Shown: one piece after another, positions 25,278 through 34,674 of the stretch
Position numbering within the stretch: the first letter of the stretch is position 1
Layout of the letters: each line of letters begins with the position of its first letter
DNA from: Mucilaginibacter mallensis
GTDB lineage: Bacteria > Bacteroidota > Bacteroidia > Sphingobacteriales > Sphingobacteriaceae
Direction: 5' to 3'
Assembly (NCBI RefSeq): GCF_900105165.1
Contig: NZ_LT629740.1
Span: 1,984,001 to 2,048,000 of the forward strand
Length of the DNA stretch: 64,000 bases
Notes under the pieces: generated by a model
Database searches by the model: none
What the model saw: the letters and a program-made list of their open reading frames with translations, nothing else
What the model was told of the DNA's origin: nothing
Translations under genes and position numbers: made by a program

Positions 25278-25907
25278 TTGGCCAAACAAATATGGCTTGT
25301 GAAACACGCTTCTGATACCCAACTGATCCTGGAACTTCAAAATGATGATCGTCAGGCATTTCGTGAAATATATGAGCGTTATTCGGCTAAACTGATTGCT
25401 ATTGCCATCAAAAAAACGGGGAATGAAGATGATGCGATGGATATGATACAGGACCTGTTTTTATCCGTTTGGAAAAACCGCTATACACTGCAGATCAGCG
25501 GATCATTAGAGGCTTACCTTGTGGTTTCAATTAATTATATGACTTACAAGTGGTATAAAAAACAAAAATTTCAACCAGCATCTTTAGATAACATTACAGA
25601 AGAGTATGAGCAGTATGAAAATACCACTATTCATCAATTAGCTTTTTCTGAATTAAATATTGTTATTAATAAGGAAATTGAAGCTATGCCTGAAAAAATG
25701 CGACAGGTTTATTTATGCAGCCGGGAGCAGGATATGAGCGGTACCCAAATAGCGGCAGAATTAGGCATTTCTCACCAAACTGTCCGTAATCAGATCAGCA
25801 ATGCATTAAGCCGCCTAAAAAAGTCGGTAAATCATTACTACAACGCCATACCTGGCGATAAAATCAGCGAATTATTATTCCTGATAATTTTTTTTCATTT
25901 CATATAG
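25278..25907 (+). CDS. ECF RNA polymerase sigma factor, FecI-like
   Basis: The roughly 209-residue sigma factor has region 2 (FREIYERYSAKLIAIAIKKT, DMIQDLFLSVWKNR) and region 4 (MPEKMRQVYLCSREQDMSGT followed by QIAAELGISHQTVRNQIS). The C-terminal hydrophobic LLFLIIFFHFI is common in Bacteroidetes FecI-like factors. The start is uncertain: no in-frame ATG precedes conserved sequence, so it begins at TTG 25278 or GTG 25299. It sits 47 bases before fecR and should direct transcription of the SusC/SusD genes when released by the anti-sigma factor. Confidence 0.9.
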   Translation: MAKQIWLVKHASDTQLILELQNDDRQAFREIYERYSAKLIAIAIKKTGNEDDAMDMIQDLFLSVWKNRYTLQISGSLEAYLVVSINYMTYKWYKKQKFQPASLDNITEEYEQYENTTIHQLAFSELNIVINKEIEAMPEKMRQVYLCSREQDMSGTQIAAELGISHQTVRNQISNALSRLKKSVNHYYNAIPGDKISELLFLIIFFHFI

Positions 25908-25954
25908 TACACATCCCGCCCACCGGTCACTTGATAAGTATAAAGGCTTTTTAA

Positions 25955-26902
25955 GTGAAGGAAAAAGAGATTAAGAAACTACTGAATAAATTTAACACGG
26001 GTAAATGTTCTCCCGGGGAACTGGAGATGCTTAAAACGCTGATGCAGGAACTCGAGCAGGACAATGATATTCCAATACAAACACACCGGCTAAAAGAGCA
26101 AATCTGGGAGAAAATAGAAAATGATCTTAATGGTGATCAAAAACTACGCAGGCTAAATACCGCGTGGTTAAAAGTTGCGGCAGTTCTTTTAGTAACAACG
26201 GTAGCCGGTATTTTCTTTTCCAGGCTATTGAAAAAACCAGATAACGAAGCGGTGCAGATAGCCTATCAAACCATTACTGCTCCGCGGGGAGAAATGCAAG
26301 AGATTGTTTTGCCTGACAGTACAGTTGTACATCTTAATGCAGCCAGTACTATAAAATTTCCTGTAGCTTTTAACGGGAAAAAGCGTGAACTCTTTTTATT
26401 GGAGGGTGAGGCGTATTTTGAAGTTCGGCATGATGCGAAACGCCCCTTTTTAGTGCACACCGGTAGGGTTACTACCCAGGTATTGGGAACTACCTTCAAT
26501 ATTAAATTTTATAAGGATTTACCGGACCTGCAAGTTTTTGTTAATAGCGGAAAAGTTGAAATTCATGACCAGGCCCACACCCTTGGTATGTATACGCCAC
26601 AACAACTGTTAACTTATAATAAGTTGAAGGAGAGTTTTGTAAGGGGAAATATTTCAGACGATCACCTGCTTAGCTGGATGCATGACGATCTCATTTTGGA
26701 TAATGTATCATTTAGAGAAATAGCGGTATACCTTGAGAACAGATACAATGTCAACTTTAAATATACCGGTAAAAAAGATACCCGGCAACGCTACTCGGTA
26801 AGGTTTTCCAATAAATTAACCATTCGCCAGGTGGTAGATATCTTACAACTGATTGATGGAAGAAAATATCAACTTAAAGGAAATAACCTGACTATTAAAT
26901 AG
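25955..26902 (+). CDS. FecR family anti-sigma factor
   Basis: The 315-residue protein starts at GTG. An N-terminal cytoplasmic sigma-binding segment is followed by one transmembrane helix (LKVAAVLLVTTVAGIFF, about residues 72-90). The periplasmic FecR domain contains TITAPRGEMQEIVLPDSTVV, LNAASTIKFP and LEGEAYFEV. A C-terminal DUF4974 (FREIAVYLENRYNVNF) is predicted to contact the SusC STN domain. It transmits the substrate signal from the outer membrane to the sigma factor upstream. Confidence 0.93.
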   Translation: MKEKEIKKLLNKFNTGKCSPGELEMLKTLMQELEQDNDIPIQTHRLKEQIWEKIENDLNGDQKLRRLNTAWLKVAAVLLVTTVAGIFFSRLLKKPDNEAVQIAYQTITAPRGEMQEIVLPDSTVVHLNAASTIKFPVAFNGKKRELFLLEGEAYFEVRHDAKRPFLVHTGRVTTQVLGTTFNIKFYKDLPDLQVFVNSGKVEIHDQAHTLGMYTPQQLLTYNKLKESFVRGNISDDHLLSWMHDDLILDNVSFREIAVYLENRYNVNFKYTGKKDTRQRYSVRFSNKLTIRQVVDILQLIDGRKYQLKGNNLTIK

Positions 26903-27014
26903 GATTAGGATAAAGACAAACCAATGCCTGCGACAACAAGCATTGGCTAAATGGATGTAGCAGCCAAAATTAAAAACGAACAGGCTGTTACAAATAATAA
27001 CTAAAAACAAATAT

Positions 27015-30000
27015 ATGGAAAAACTTTTAACACAGATTTCTGGAAAGTTAATGATGGCAATTTTATTGCTCTTTATCTTTTTATCATTAACGCCGGGCAG
27101 GGCCCGTGCAACACAATCCACCTCTTTGGGAGAGCAAATGGTAACGGTGAGGTTCGGCGATGAAACGCTTGATGTTTCCCTGGAAAAATTAAAAAAGGTA
27201 ACCAATACAATTGCCTTTAACTACAAGCTGAACGATGTACAGGGCGTAAAGGTTAAAGCAGTCTCATTTGTAAACAAACCGCTGAAGGAGGTGCTGGCTG
27301 CATTGATGAAAAACACTCAGCTGGATTATAAGGAAAAGTACAATACGATCATTATTTCCAAAAAAATCACCACGCCGGTTGTAAGTAAAAGGGTAATCAG
27401 CGGTACTGTTTCTGATAAAGACGGCCCTCTTACGGGTGTTGTGGTTCGCAGCAAAACTTCTAGTGCTATTGCTTCTACGGATGCAAATGGACATTTTGCG
27501 ATAACAGTTGAGGAAGGTGATGTATTGGTGTTTACTTACATTGGTTATAAAACCCAGGAAGTAGCTGCCGATCATTCACCGCTTAATATAACCTTAAATG
27601 CCGATGTCACCGGCCTGTCTGCGGTATTGGTAGTAGGCTACGGTACCCAAAAAAAGGCCGATGTTACAGGTGCTGTGGGTTCCTTAAAAGTTTCAGATGT
27701 TAAAGACCGTTCTGTAGGATCTGTTACCGAAATGTTGCAGGGGCAGATTCCCGGTGTAACCGTTTTGAATGAAGGGGGCGATCCAACCTCGCTTCCAAGC
27801 ATTCGCATACGTGGGCAAAGTTCGTTCAATAATGAAGGACCGTTAATGGTGGTTGATGGTACTATCTATACCGGCGGCCCGCTTGACCCTAGTGATATAG
27901 CATCGATTGATGTACTGAAGGATTCATATGCAGCAATTTACGGTGCAAAAGCGGCCGGAGGTGTGGTGCTGATCACGACAAAAAGGGGAAAGGCTGGTAA
28001 GACCAATTTAGATTTTACGGTTAAAACAGGTGTTCAAAACGCCAATCGTATTTTACAATCATTAAATGCCGCTGATTTTGCTGACGCTATTAATACTGCT
28101 TATGATAATGCAGGTTTGCCAAGGCTTGATGCGTTTAACGCTACAGTAAATCCTGATTCACGCATTACCCGTACCAACTGGAATGATGCTATTTTCAGAA
28201 CCGGGATAATGCAGGAATATAACATGAACTTAACCGGTGGTAATGATAAATCTACTTTTTATGTTTCAGGCGGATATCGTAAAAATGAAGCTATTCTTTT
28301 AAACACCTATTCAGAACGCTATAATTTCAGGGTCAATTCTGACCATAAAATTAAGGATTGGTTAAGAATAGGGGAGAATATGTCATATTCTTATAACAAT
28401 GGCCAGGGTGCTAATACAAACGATGACTACCAGGGAACTATCCTGTCGGCTATATTCTATCCACCCAATGCCACTATTTATAATCCGGACGGAAGCTTTG
28501 GCGGCGTACCCGCAAAGTATGCCGGCTCTTATGGCGACGTAATTAACCCGGTTGCTTTTTTAAAGCGGCTTGATAACAGTGATGCTGTAAACAGTTTCAC
28601 CATAAACCCTTACCTGGAAGTAACATTTCTGAAAAATTTTAAATTCCGCTCCAACCTTGGCATAACCAAAAACCTGGAGAGCATTAAACAATTTGATACC
28701 AGGATACTGGAACCCGGTAAGTTGTTTTTTGATAACGAACTTTTTCAGCAGCAAACAAATACCACCAATTTATTAGCCGAACAAACCCTTTCGTATGATA
28801 AGGTATTCGGCACTAAACATCATGTTAGCGCATTGGCCGGTTATACTTATGAAGATGATGTAACCGAATATTTTAGCGTAAACACAGATGGTTATGTAAG
28901 CGAGGATCCTTCCGCACGGTATATCGTTAATGGATCACTTTATCCAAGCGGAACGCCCTTACAAGGTCAAAAAAATGAAATCGCGCTGATCTCTTATTTC
29001 GGAAGGGTTGGTTATGATTATGAAGGCAAATATTTGATCAATGGGATCATCCGCCGTGATGCAACTTCGCAGTTAAGCCAGCAATACCGCAGTCAAACTT
29101 ATCCTGGTGTTTCTGCAGGTTGGATAATCAGTAAAGAATCTTTCTTCCCTGATAAGGCATTTATATCATTTGCCAAACTAAGGGCCAGTTATGGCCAATC
29201 AGGAAACCTTGCCGGCCTGCCTAATTTTCCAACATCTGTTTCCCTGAGCAAAACAACAGCATATTTGGGCAATCCTGCTGCATCGGTTACCGGGTATGCT
29301 ATCAACGGGCTTTCAAATCCAGATTTAAAGTGGGAAAGAGCTGCTCAAACGGATATCGGTTTGGACCTGGGCTTTATGGATGGGAAATTAAACCTTAACG
29401 CCGATGTGTTTAAGAAAAAGAATACACAGTTTTTGTTTAGTCCGCCTGTAGCTGCAGTTTATGGTATTTCAAACCCGCCGTTTGTAAACGGTGGTGAGAT
29501 ACAGAATAAAGGGATTGAAGTAGCTATTAAATACCAGGACCATGCCGGTGACCTGCATTACAACTTTGCCTTGAATGGTTCTTATATTAAAAATAAGATC
29601 ATTGATATACTGCCGGGAGAGGAAACTATTTTGGGTAACCCAACGGTAAGAGATAATCTTGTTCCGGTTGAGTTGGTTCAGGGCAACCCGCTGTATTCAT
29701 TTTACGGATATAAGGACCTTGGTTTATTCCAGTCGCAAGCAGAAGTAAATGCTTATAAAAAGCCGGATGGAACACTCATTCAGCCAAATGCCAAACCAGG
29801 CGATATAAAATTTGCGGCAAACAGCGCCGGGCAACTAGTAAAGTCTTACCTGGGTACGCCTTTCCCCAAATTTGATTATGGCTTTACATCTAATTTTAAT
29901 TATAAATCATTTGACTTAAGCATCTTTTTGCAGGGAGTTGCCGGTAACAAATTGTTTAACGGGGTAAAATATACCGGAGATAATGCCTCTATACAAAACT

Positions 30001-30356
30001 ATGACTTGCTTTCCACTGCAAAAAATGCCTGGACACCAACCAACACCAATACCAATATACCACGACTTAATGCATCCGACCCGAATGGGAACTTTAGTAA
30101 TGTATCCAGCTTTTATGTAGAAGATGGTTCATATCTGCGTATTAAAAATGTAACGCTTGGCTACAGCATTTCAAAAGCATTTTGCGACAAATTAGGTATC
30201 AGAAGTATCAGGGTTTATGCTGATGCGCAGAACCTGGCAACCTTTACCAAATATACGGGCCTCGACCCTGAAATAGGGATCAACCAGAATGGTGTTGATC
30301 TTGGGCTGTATCCGCAGGCAAGAATTATGATGCTTGGTTTAAATGTTGGATTGTAA
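27015..30356 (+). CDS. SusC/RagA family TonB-linked outer membrane receptor with STN domain
   Basis: The 1113-residue transporter has a signal peptide (about residues 1-32). An STN signalling domain (VTVRFGDETLDVSLEKLKKV, about 40-115) is present, followed by a carboxypeptidase-D regulatory-like domain (GTVSDKDGPLTGVVV, about 130-200). The TonB-box-like VVGYGTQKKADVTGAV and plug (IRIRGQSSF, LKDSYAAIYGAKAAGGVVLI) precede a 22-strand barrel. The STN domain fits the adjacent FecI/FecR pair: substrate binding is relayed to the sigma factor. It imports a large nutrient with SusD as lid; the nutrient is probably an organophosphate given the phosphatase fusion downstream. Confidence 0.95.
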   Translation: MEKLLTQISGKLMMAILLLFIFLSLTPGRARATQSTSLGEQMVTVRFGDETLDVSLEKLKKVTNTIAFNYKLNDVQGVKVKAVSFVNKPLKEVLAALMKNTQLDYKEKYNTIIISKKITTPVVSKRVISGTVSDKDGPLTGVVVRSKTSSAIASTDANGHFAITVEEGDVLVFTYIGYKTQEVAADHSPLNITLNADVTGLSAVLVVGYGTQKKADVTGAVGSLKVSDVKDRSVGSVTEMLQGQIPGVTVLNEGGDPTSLPSIRIRGQSSFNNEGPLMVVDGTIYTGGPLDPSDIASIDVLKDSYAAIYGAKAAGGVVLITTKRGKAGKTNLDFTVKTGVQNANRILQSLNAADFADAINTAYDNAGLPRLDAFNATVNPDSRITRTNWNDAIFRTGIMQEYNMNLTGGNDKSTFYVSGGYRKNEAILLNTYSERYNFRVNSDHKIKDWLRIGENMSYSYNNGQGANTNDDYQGTILSAIFYPPNATIYNPDGSFGGVPAKYAGSYGDVINPVAFLKRLDNSDAVNSFTINPYLEVTFLKNFKFRSNLGITKNLESIKQFDTRILEPGKLFFDNELFQQQTNTTNLLAEQTLSYDKVFGTKHHVSALAGYTYEDDVTEYFSVNTDGYVSEDPSARYIVNGSLYPSGTPLQGQKNEIALISYFGRVGYDYEGKYLINGIIRRDATSQLSQQYRSQTYPGVSAGWIISKESFFPDKAFISFAKLRASYGQSGNLAGLPNFPTSVSLSKTTAYLGNPAASVTGYAINGLSNPDLKWERAAQTDIGLDLGFMDGKLNLNADVFKKKNTQFLFSPPVAAVYGISNPPFVNGGEIQNKGIEVAIKYQDHAGDLHYNFALNGSYIKNKIIDILPGEETILGNPTVRDNLVPVELVQGNPLYSFYGYKDLGLFQSQAEVNAYKKPDGTLIQPNAKPGDIKFAANSAGQLVKSYLGTPFPKFDYGFTSNFNYKSFDLSIFLQGVAGNKLFNGVKYTGDNASIQNYDLLSTAKNAWTPTNTNTNIPRLNASDPNGNFSNVSSFYVEDGSYLRIKNVTLGYSISKAFCDKLGIRSIRVYADAQNLATFTKYTGLDPEIGINQNGVDLGLYPQARIMMLGLNVGL

Positions 30357-30374
30357 AAAACTATTGTAAAAATA

Positions 30375-31901
30375 ATGATCATGAAAATTAAGAATATATA
30401 TAAAGGGATTATTTTGGCGACCACTCTTATCAGTGGGATGTGGATGTCAGGCTGTAAAAAGGGAACTTTAGATGGTATAAAGCCTACCGGTACCCCAACT
30501 ACTACCAATTTTTGGAAAACTGCGGATGATGCCCAACAGGCTGCCAATGGCTTATATGATTTGCAAAGCAATGATGAAGACCTTTACGGCCGTGGTTTCT
30601 TCTGGTTTATAAATGCAAGTGATGATATGGTTGTAGGCCGTACTTCTGCTGACCGGGAAAACATCAAAAACTTTGTTTGTACCGGAAACGAGCAAAGTAT
30701 TTACGCGCCATGGTCAGCTCATTTTGAAGTAATGAAAAGGGCTAATGATGTTATTGCCAATGTACCGGGTATCAGCATGGATCAGGCAACCAAAAACTTC
30801 ATACTTGGTCAGGCTTATTTTATTCATGCCACTATGCACCTTGAAATTGCCGATCTTTATGGTAGCGCTACGCAAGGTGCTCCCGTTCAGAACCGTGCTA
30901 ATCCGCTTGCATTTCCCTTACAATTACCATCTGTGAAGGATAATTATGCTTATATAATTGCTGATTTGAAAAAAGCCGCAGCTCTTTTGCCTTATTTAAA
31001 CCAGCTTGCAACTACAGATTATGGAAGAGCTCATAAAACAGCTGCATGGGCTTATTTGGCTAAAGCTTATCTGCATGCCAAAGATTATTCCAATGCAGAA
31101 AAATATGCAGATTCGGTTATTTTAAGTGGCAAACATGCACTATTGCCAAACTACGCTGATGTATTTAAAATCGCCAACAATTACAGTTCCGAATATATAT
31201 GGTCTGTTGCCAGCAGTCAGTATGGCGAAAGCATTTTGCCCGGAGCTATGCTTGAAAACAAAGGATGGGGCTTATATAACGGGTTTGGATACTATCAGCC
31301 CACTAAAGAGCTGGTTGACGAGTTTGAACCCGGTGATAAAAGATTGGCTGCTACTATCCTGAAAAAAGGCGATACCTTTCAATACTTCGGGCAGACCTAT
31401 ACTTATCCAATTGGAGGTGTTTCAAACAGTTTAACAGGCTACCAGTTTAATAAATACATGGAGCCTTTCAGTTATGCAGGTGGAATTCATGTTAGCACAA
31501 ACGGAAATGAACCTTCAACAGATCTGAATGTACCACTGCTTCGTTATGCTGAAGTGATTTTGATTAAAGCAGAAGCTGAAATAATGCAGGGAAAAAGTGG
31601 TGATGCGGAGATCAACATGATCCGTCAGCGTGCTGGCTTAACTCCGGTATCAGGAGCAACTATGGTGAATTTAAAGCATGAACGCCGTGTTGAACTCGCT
31701 GGTGAATGGAGCGACCGGAATTTTGACCTGGTGCGCTGGGGAGATGCACAGGCTGCTTATGCCAAACCATTACACGGGTCTGATGGATCAGTAGTTTGGC
31801 CTGCACGTAATTTTGTTCCGGCCAGGGACAATGTATGGCCAATTCCACCAAATGATATCCAGATAAGCCAGGGGCAACTCAAGCAAAATGCAGGCTGGTA
31901 G
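30375..31901 (+). CDS. SusD/RagB family nutrient-binding outer membrane lipoprotein
   Basis: The roughly 508-residue surface lipoprotein has the lipobox MWMSGC (Cys near residue 27). SusD features include TPTTTNFWKTADDAQQAANG, a TPR-like helical core (AHKTAAWAYLAKAYLHAKDY) and the C-terminal RHERRVEL-type block (NLKHERRVELAGEWSDRNFD) with VWPIPPNDI. It starts 18 bases after susC and pairs with it. An in-frame ATG at 30381 is equally possible as start. Confidence 0.95.
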   Translation: MIMKIKNIYKGIILATTLISGMWMSGCKKGTLDGIKPTGTPTTTNFWKTADDAQQAANGLYDLQSNDEDLYGRGFFWFINASDDMVVGRTSADRENIKNFVCTGNEQSIYAPWSAHFEVMKRANDVIANVPGISMDQATKNFILGQAYFIHATMHLEIADLYGSATQGAPVQNRANPLAFPLQLPSVKDNYAYIIADLKKAAALLPYLNQLATTDYGRAHKTAAWAYLAKAYLHAKDYSNAEKYADSVILSGKHALLPNYADVFKIANNYSSEYIWSVASSQYGESILPGAMLENKGWGLYNGFGYYQPTKELVDEFEPGDKRLAATILKKGDTFQYFGQTYTYPIGGVSNSLTGYQFNKYMEPFSYAGGIHVSTNGNEPSTDLNVPLLRYAEVILIKAEAEIMQGKSGDAEINMIRQRAGLTPVSGATMVNLKHERRVELAGEWSDRNFDLVRWGDAQAAYAKPLHGSDGSVVWPARNFVPARDNVWPIPPNDIQISQGQLKQNAGW

Positions 31902-31914
31902 TATAAAATAAACT

Positions 31915-31941
31915 AAAAACCGGGGGATATCCCCGGTTTTT
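31915..31941. terminator. rho-independent terminator between susD and the phosphatase fusion
   Basis: AAAAACCGGGG (31915-31925) pairs with CCCCGGTTTTT (31931-31941) around a 5-base loop, followed by T/C. It may attenuate rather than block transcription into the next gene, which starts only 18 bases later. Confidence 0.85.
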
Positions 31942-31958
31942 TCCATTAAAAAATTCAA

Positions 31959-33791
31959 ATGAAAAGCACTAAAATTATCGCACTGTTAGCGGTTATGGTA
32001 ACAATTAATCTGTCAGTAAATGCACAGATCAAGGTATATACTGTTGCAGATGCGCATTCGCATAACGACTATAAAAACAATATCCCCTTTTACAGGGCTT
32101 ATGAAAAAGGTTTTGGTTCAATAGAAGCTGATGTGTATGCTGTTAACGGAAAGTTAATGGTTGCCCATGATAAAGCAGAAGTTGCTGAAAATAGATCGTT
32201 GAAAATTCTATACACCGATCCATTAATTGAAAAACTGGCGCATGACCAGCAAAGGCAATTAAGGCTGCTCATTGAGATAAAAGAAGATTACAAAGCAGTT
32301 TTACCATTGGTGATCAGCGAATTGAAACCGCTTGAGTCTTATTTTTCCTATCCGGGGCACCCGGGCAGGCTTTCAATAGTATTAACGGGCGCGGTGCCGC
32401 CCGCCGCAGAGATGGTCAACTATCCCGAATGGATTTCATTTGATGTTGATCACATAGACGGGTTTACTCCGGAGCAATGGAAAAAAGTAGGGCTGGTAAG
32501 TTTTCCGTTTAGCAAATATGTTCATTGGAATGGTAAAGGAGTATTAAACAGTGAAGAGGTCGCCAGGGTTAGCGCTGGTATTGACAGTGTACATGCTGCG
32601 GGTAAAATGATCCGTTTTTATGAAACGCCGGATACTAAAAGCAGCTGGCTTGCCCTCATCAGGTTGAAAGTTGATGTTATCGGAACAGATAAAGTTGAGG
32701 AGCTTGGCGATTTTCTGAATAAGAAAGAGAAAGATGAGTATGTGGCCCCGCAATCCTACGCAATTTATCACCCAACCTATAAATCTGATGGTGCTGTTAA
32801 AAAAGTTAAAAACATTATTTTATGTATAGGCGATGGCATGGGCCTTTCGCAAATTTACGCTACCTATACGGCTAACAGGGGACAACTGAATATCTTCCAG
32901 ATGCAAAATATTGGTTTTTCCATTACTAATTCGGCCGATGCATACATTACTGATTCTGCTGCGGGAGGCACTGCCTTTGCATCCGGACAAAAAACAAATG
33001 ACAGGGCAATAGGTGTTGATCCATCAGGTAAGCCATTAAAATCATTAGCAGATTATAGCGCCAAAGCAGGGAAGAAGACGGCCGATATTGTTGTATGTGA
33101 ACTAACAGATGCCACACCTGCGGCTTTTTATGCGCACCAGTCGGAAAGAAGCAATGCAACAGCTATTGCAAGGGATATCACATCATCGCCCGTTGATATC
33201 TTTTTAGGTTCAGCGTATACGGATTTTACGGAGAAGGTAAACGGCGAAACGCCAATTGATATCATGAAAAAAAGGGGATACACCGTTATTCGCAATTTTG
33301 ATGATTTTTTAAAGTCGCCTGCAACAAAAATCCTTGGCTTAATGGATGACAGTGTTACAAGGCCTAAAATGAATGGCAGGGGAGATTATCTGCCGCTGGC
33401 ATTTAATAAAGTTACCCATACTTTTAAAAACGATCCCAAAGGATTTTTCATGATGATTGAAGGATCACAAATTGACCATGGCGGCCATAGCAACAACCTG
33501 AAGCAGGTGATAACAGAAAACAGCGACTTTGATAAGGTAGTAGGGGAAGCCTTAAAATTTGCTGATGAAGATGGTGAAACCCTGGTTATTGTAACAGCAG
33601 ATCATGAAACAGGAGGGCTTACTTTATTAGATGGAAATATCGCTAAAGGATATGTTTGGGGCGATTTTAGTACTAATGATCACACGGGTACTCCGGTGCC
33701 GGTATTTGCTTATGGGCCACATTCGCTTGATTTCAGAGGCGTTTATAACAATAATGAGATATTTTATAAGCTGTTACAATTAATTAAGTAG
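31959..33791 (+). CDS. fusion of PI-PLC/glycerophosphodiesterase-like domain and alkaline phosphatase
   Basis: The 610-residue exported protein has a signal peptide (residues 1-22). The N-terminal PLC-like TIM barrel carries the expected metal and catalytic residues: His33/His35 in ADAHSHND, Glu56/Asp58 in SIEADVY and His70 in VAHDKAE. From about residue 285 an alkaline phosphatase begins: metal Asp in CIGDGMG, nucleophile Ser near 332 in TDSAAGGTAFA, then EGSQIDHGGH and TADHETGGL. One polypeptide could therefore cleave a phosphodiester and then the resulting monoester. It is the last gene of the SusCD locus. Confidence 0.9.
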   Translation: MKSTKIIALLAVMVTINLSVNAQIKVYTVADAHSHNDYKNNIPFYRAYEKGFGSIEADVYAVNGKLMVAHDKAEVAENRSLKILYTDPLIEKLAHDQQRQLRLLIEIKEDYKAVLPLVISELKPLESYFSYPGHPGRLSIVLTGAVPPAAEMVNYPEWISFDVDHIDGFTPEQWKKVGLVSFPFSKYVHWNGKGVLNSEEVARVSAGIDSVHAAGKMIRFYETPDTKSSWLALIRLKVDVIGTDKVEELGDFLNKKEKDEYVAPQSYAIYHPTYKSDGAVKKVKNIILCIGDGMGLSQIYATYTANRGQLNIFQMQNIGFSITNSADAYITDSAAGGTAFASGQKTNDRAIGVDPSGKPLKSLADYSAKAGKKTADIVVCELTDATPAAFYAHQSERSNATAIARDITSSPVDIFLGSAYTDFTEKVNGETPIDIMKKRGYTVIRNFDDFLKSPATKILGLMDDSVTRPKMNGRGDYLPLAFNKVTHTFKNDPKGFFMMIEGSQIDHGGHSNNLKQVITENSDFDKVVGEALKFADEDGETLVIVTADHETGGLTLLDGNIAKGYVWGDFSTNDHTGTPVPVFAYGPHSLDFRGVYNNNEIFYKLLQLIK

Positions 33792-33902
33792 CTTAAATCT
33801 CGGTAATAGTTTATCAATATAAAATTCCAGGAAATACTATTGATGCTTGTATCAAGATGTTGCTTTAATAACAACATCTTTGGTACACTGACCCTAAACA
33901 AA

Positions 33903-33940
33903 AAAACGCCTTGTAAGTGTTTTACTTAATAAGGCGTTTT
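33903..33940. terminator. rho-independent terminator
   Basis: Arms AAAACGCCTT and AAGGCGTTTT with an 18-base loop, flanked by A7 on the left; works best in the minus direction, just downstream of repeat copy 2 on that strand. Confidence 0.7.
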
Positions 33941-33953
33941 CTTAAACTTCGGT

Positions 33954-34049
33954 TGCACCTAACGATACATTTTACGAACTCTTTTTTAAACAGCTAAAAG
34001 AGTTAGCTAATTTCTGAAAAGGTGTATTTATGGTTATTTGAGTCTATCT
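33954..34049 (-). repeat. degenerate repeat, copy 2 (terminator-linked)
   Basis: It matches copy 1 (24822-24918) over CAGCT-AAAGAGTTAGCTAA, TTTCTGAAAAGG, ATTTATGGTT and TTTGAGTCTA. The inner hairpin AACTCTTT/AAAGAGTT is perfect here. Confidence 0.75.
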
Positions 34050-34115
34050 AAACGAATATAAGCAGCTTTAATATTCTGACCTTTAATAAAATAGTCAATT
34101 TTTGATTATCTCCTT

Positions 34116-34568
34116 TTAATCCTTCTCAAACCTCCCCGTCTTCTTACTTAAAACAATCTTATACAATATCAGTTCAAAATCAAATCCCACATCGCTCGCA
34201 TCTCCTGTAAACCCATGCGATGGCTGTGCAATTTCTCCCTGCATGAGCGGCATTACCCGGTTGATGATCTTTTGCATGGCATACTCGCGTTCCAGCATAT
34301 CAGTTATCTCTTCAAACTTCCCCCAACAAATTACACTTTCCCAGTTTTGCAGGTTGGTAATGGAATCAGCCTGAAAACATACCTCAGAATTTTTTCGCAT
34401 CATATCTATTTTCATGCCTTTGGCCGAATGGGCATACAAGTTTATACCATCGTAAACATAGTTTACCGGTACAATATAGGTTATACCATCTGCATGGCAG
34501 CCTATGCGGCCAACGGGCAGTTCCCTTAACAGGGTTTCAATCTGATCTTCGTTCAATGCTCCTAACAT
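34116..34568 (-). CDS. pyridoxamine 5'-phosphate oxidase family (FMN-binding split-barrel) protein
   Basis: The 150-residue protein has the split-barrel pattern LPVGRIGCHADGITYIVPVN, YDGINLYAHSAKGMKIDMM, EVCFQAD and NWESVICWGKFEEI. These match small PNPOx-like flavin reductases of unknown substrate, not true PdxH. It is transcribed divergently from the universal stress protein at 34675, with an FNR-like box (34626-34637) between them, so it may be part of the same regulon. Confidence 0.88.
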   Translation of the reverse strand: MLGALNEDQIETLLRELPVGRIGCHADGITYIVPVNYVYDGINLYAHSAKGMKIDMMRKNSEVCFQADSITNLQNWESVICWGKFEEITDMLEREYAMQKIINRVMPLMQGEIAQPSHGFTGDASDVGFDFELILYKIVLSKKTGRFEKD

Positions 34569-34625
34569 GGATCAAATTTCTTGAATATCGGGGTAGCTGG
34601 GAATGACGATAAACACCTGAAATAG

Positions 34626-34637
34626 TGATGGGTATCA
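34626..34637. promoter_or_regulatory. FNR-like box TGAT-N4-ATCA (site 1)
   Basis: The sequence TGATGGGTATCA has perfect half-sites. Its centre (34631.5) is 33.5 bp before the TTTG of the -7 box CAGCTTTG (34661-34668). This puts the site near -41.5, the class II activator position, for the universal stress protein gene. Confidence 0.7.
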
Positions 34638-34660
34638 TTCTTTAGCGTTTCGATTAACAG

Positions 34661-34668
34661 CAGCTTTG
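34661..34668 (+). promoter_or_regulatory. Bacteroidetes -7 box (nAnnTTTG)
   Basis: CAGCTTTG lies 7 bases before the chosen ATG at 34675, implying a leaderless or nearly leaderless transcript. The spacing to the FNR-like box is the same as at 38048 and 42435. Confidence 0.55.
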
Positions 34669-34674
34669 TATACC

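Larger units (their letters stand above)
33792..34115. other. 324-base intergenic region with two hairpins and a degenerate repeat
   Basis: It separates convergent genes. A hairpin at 33854-33880 (AAGATGTTG/CAACATCTT) may end the phosphatase transcript. A second at 33903-33940 (AAAACGCCTT/AAGGCGTTTT) has T tracts on both sides. The degenerate repeat copy 2 occupies 33954-34049. No open reading frame of note. Confidence 0.75.
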
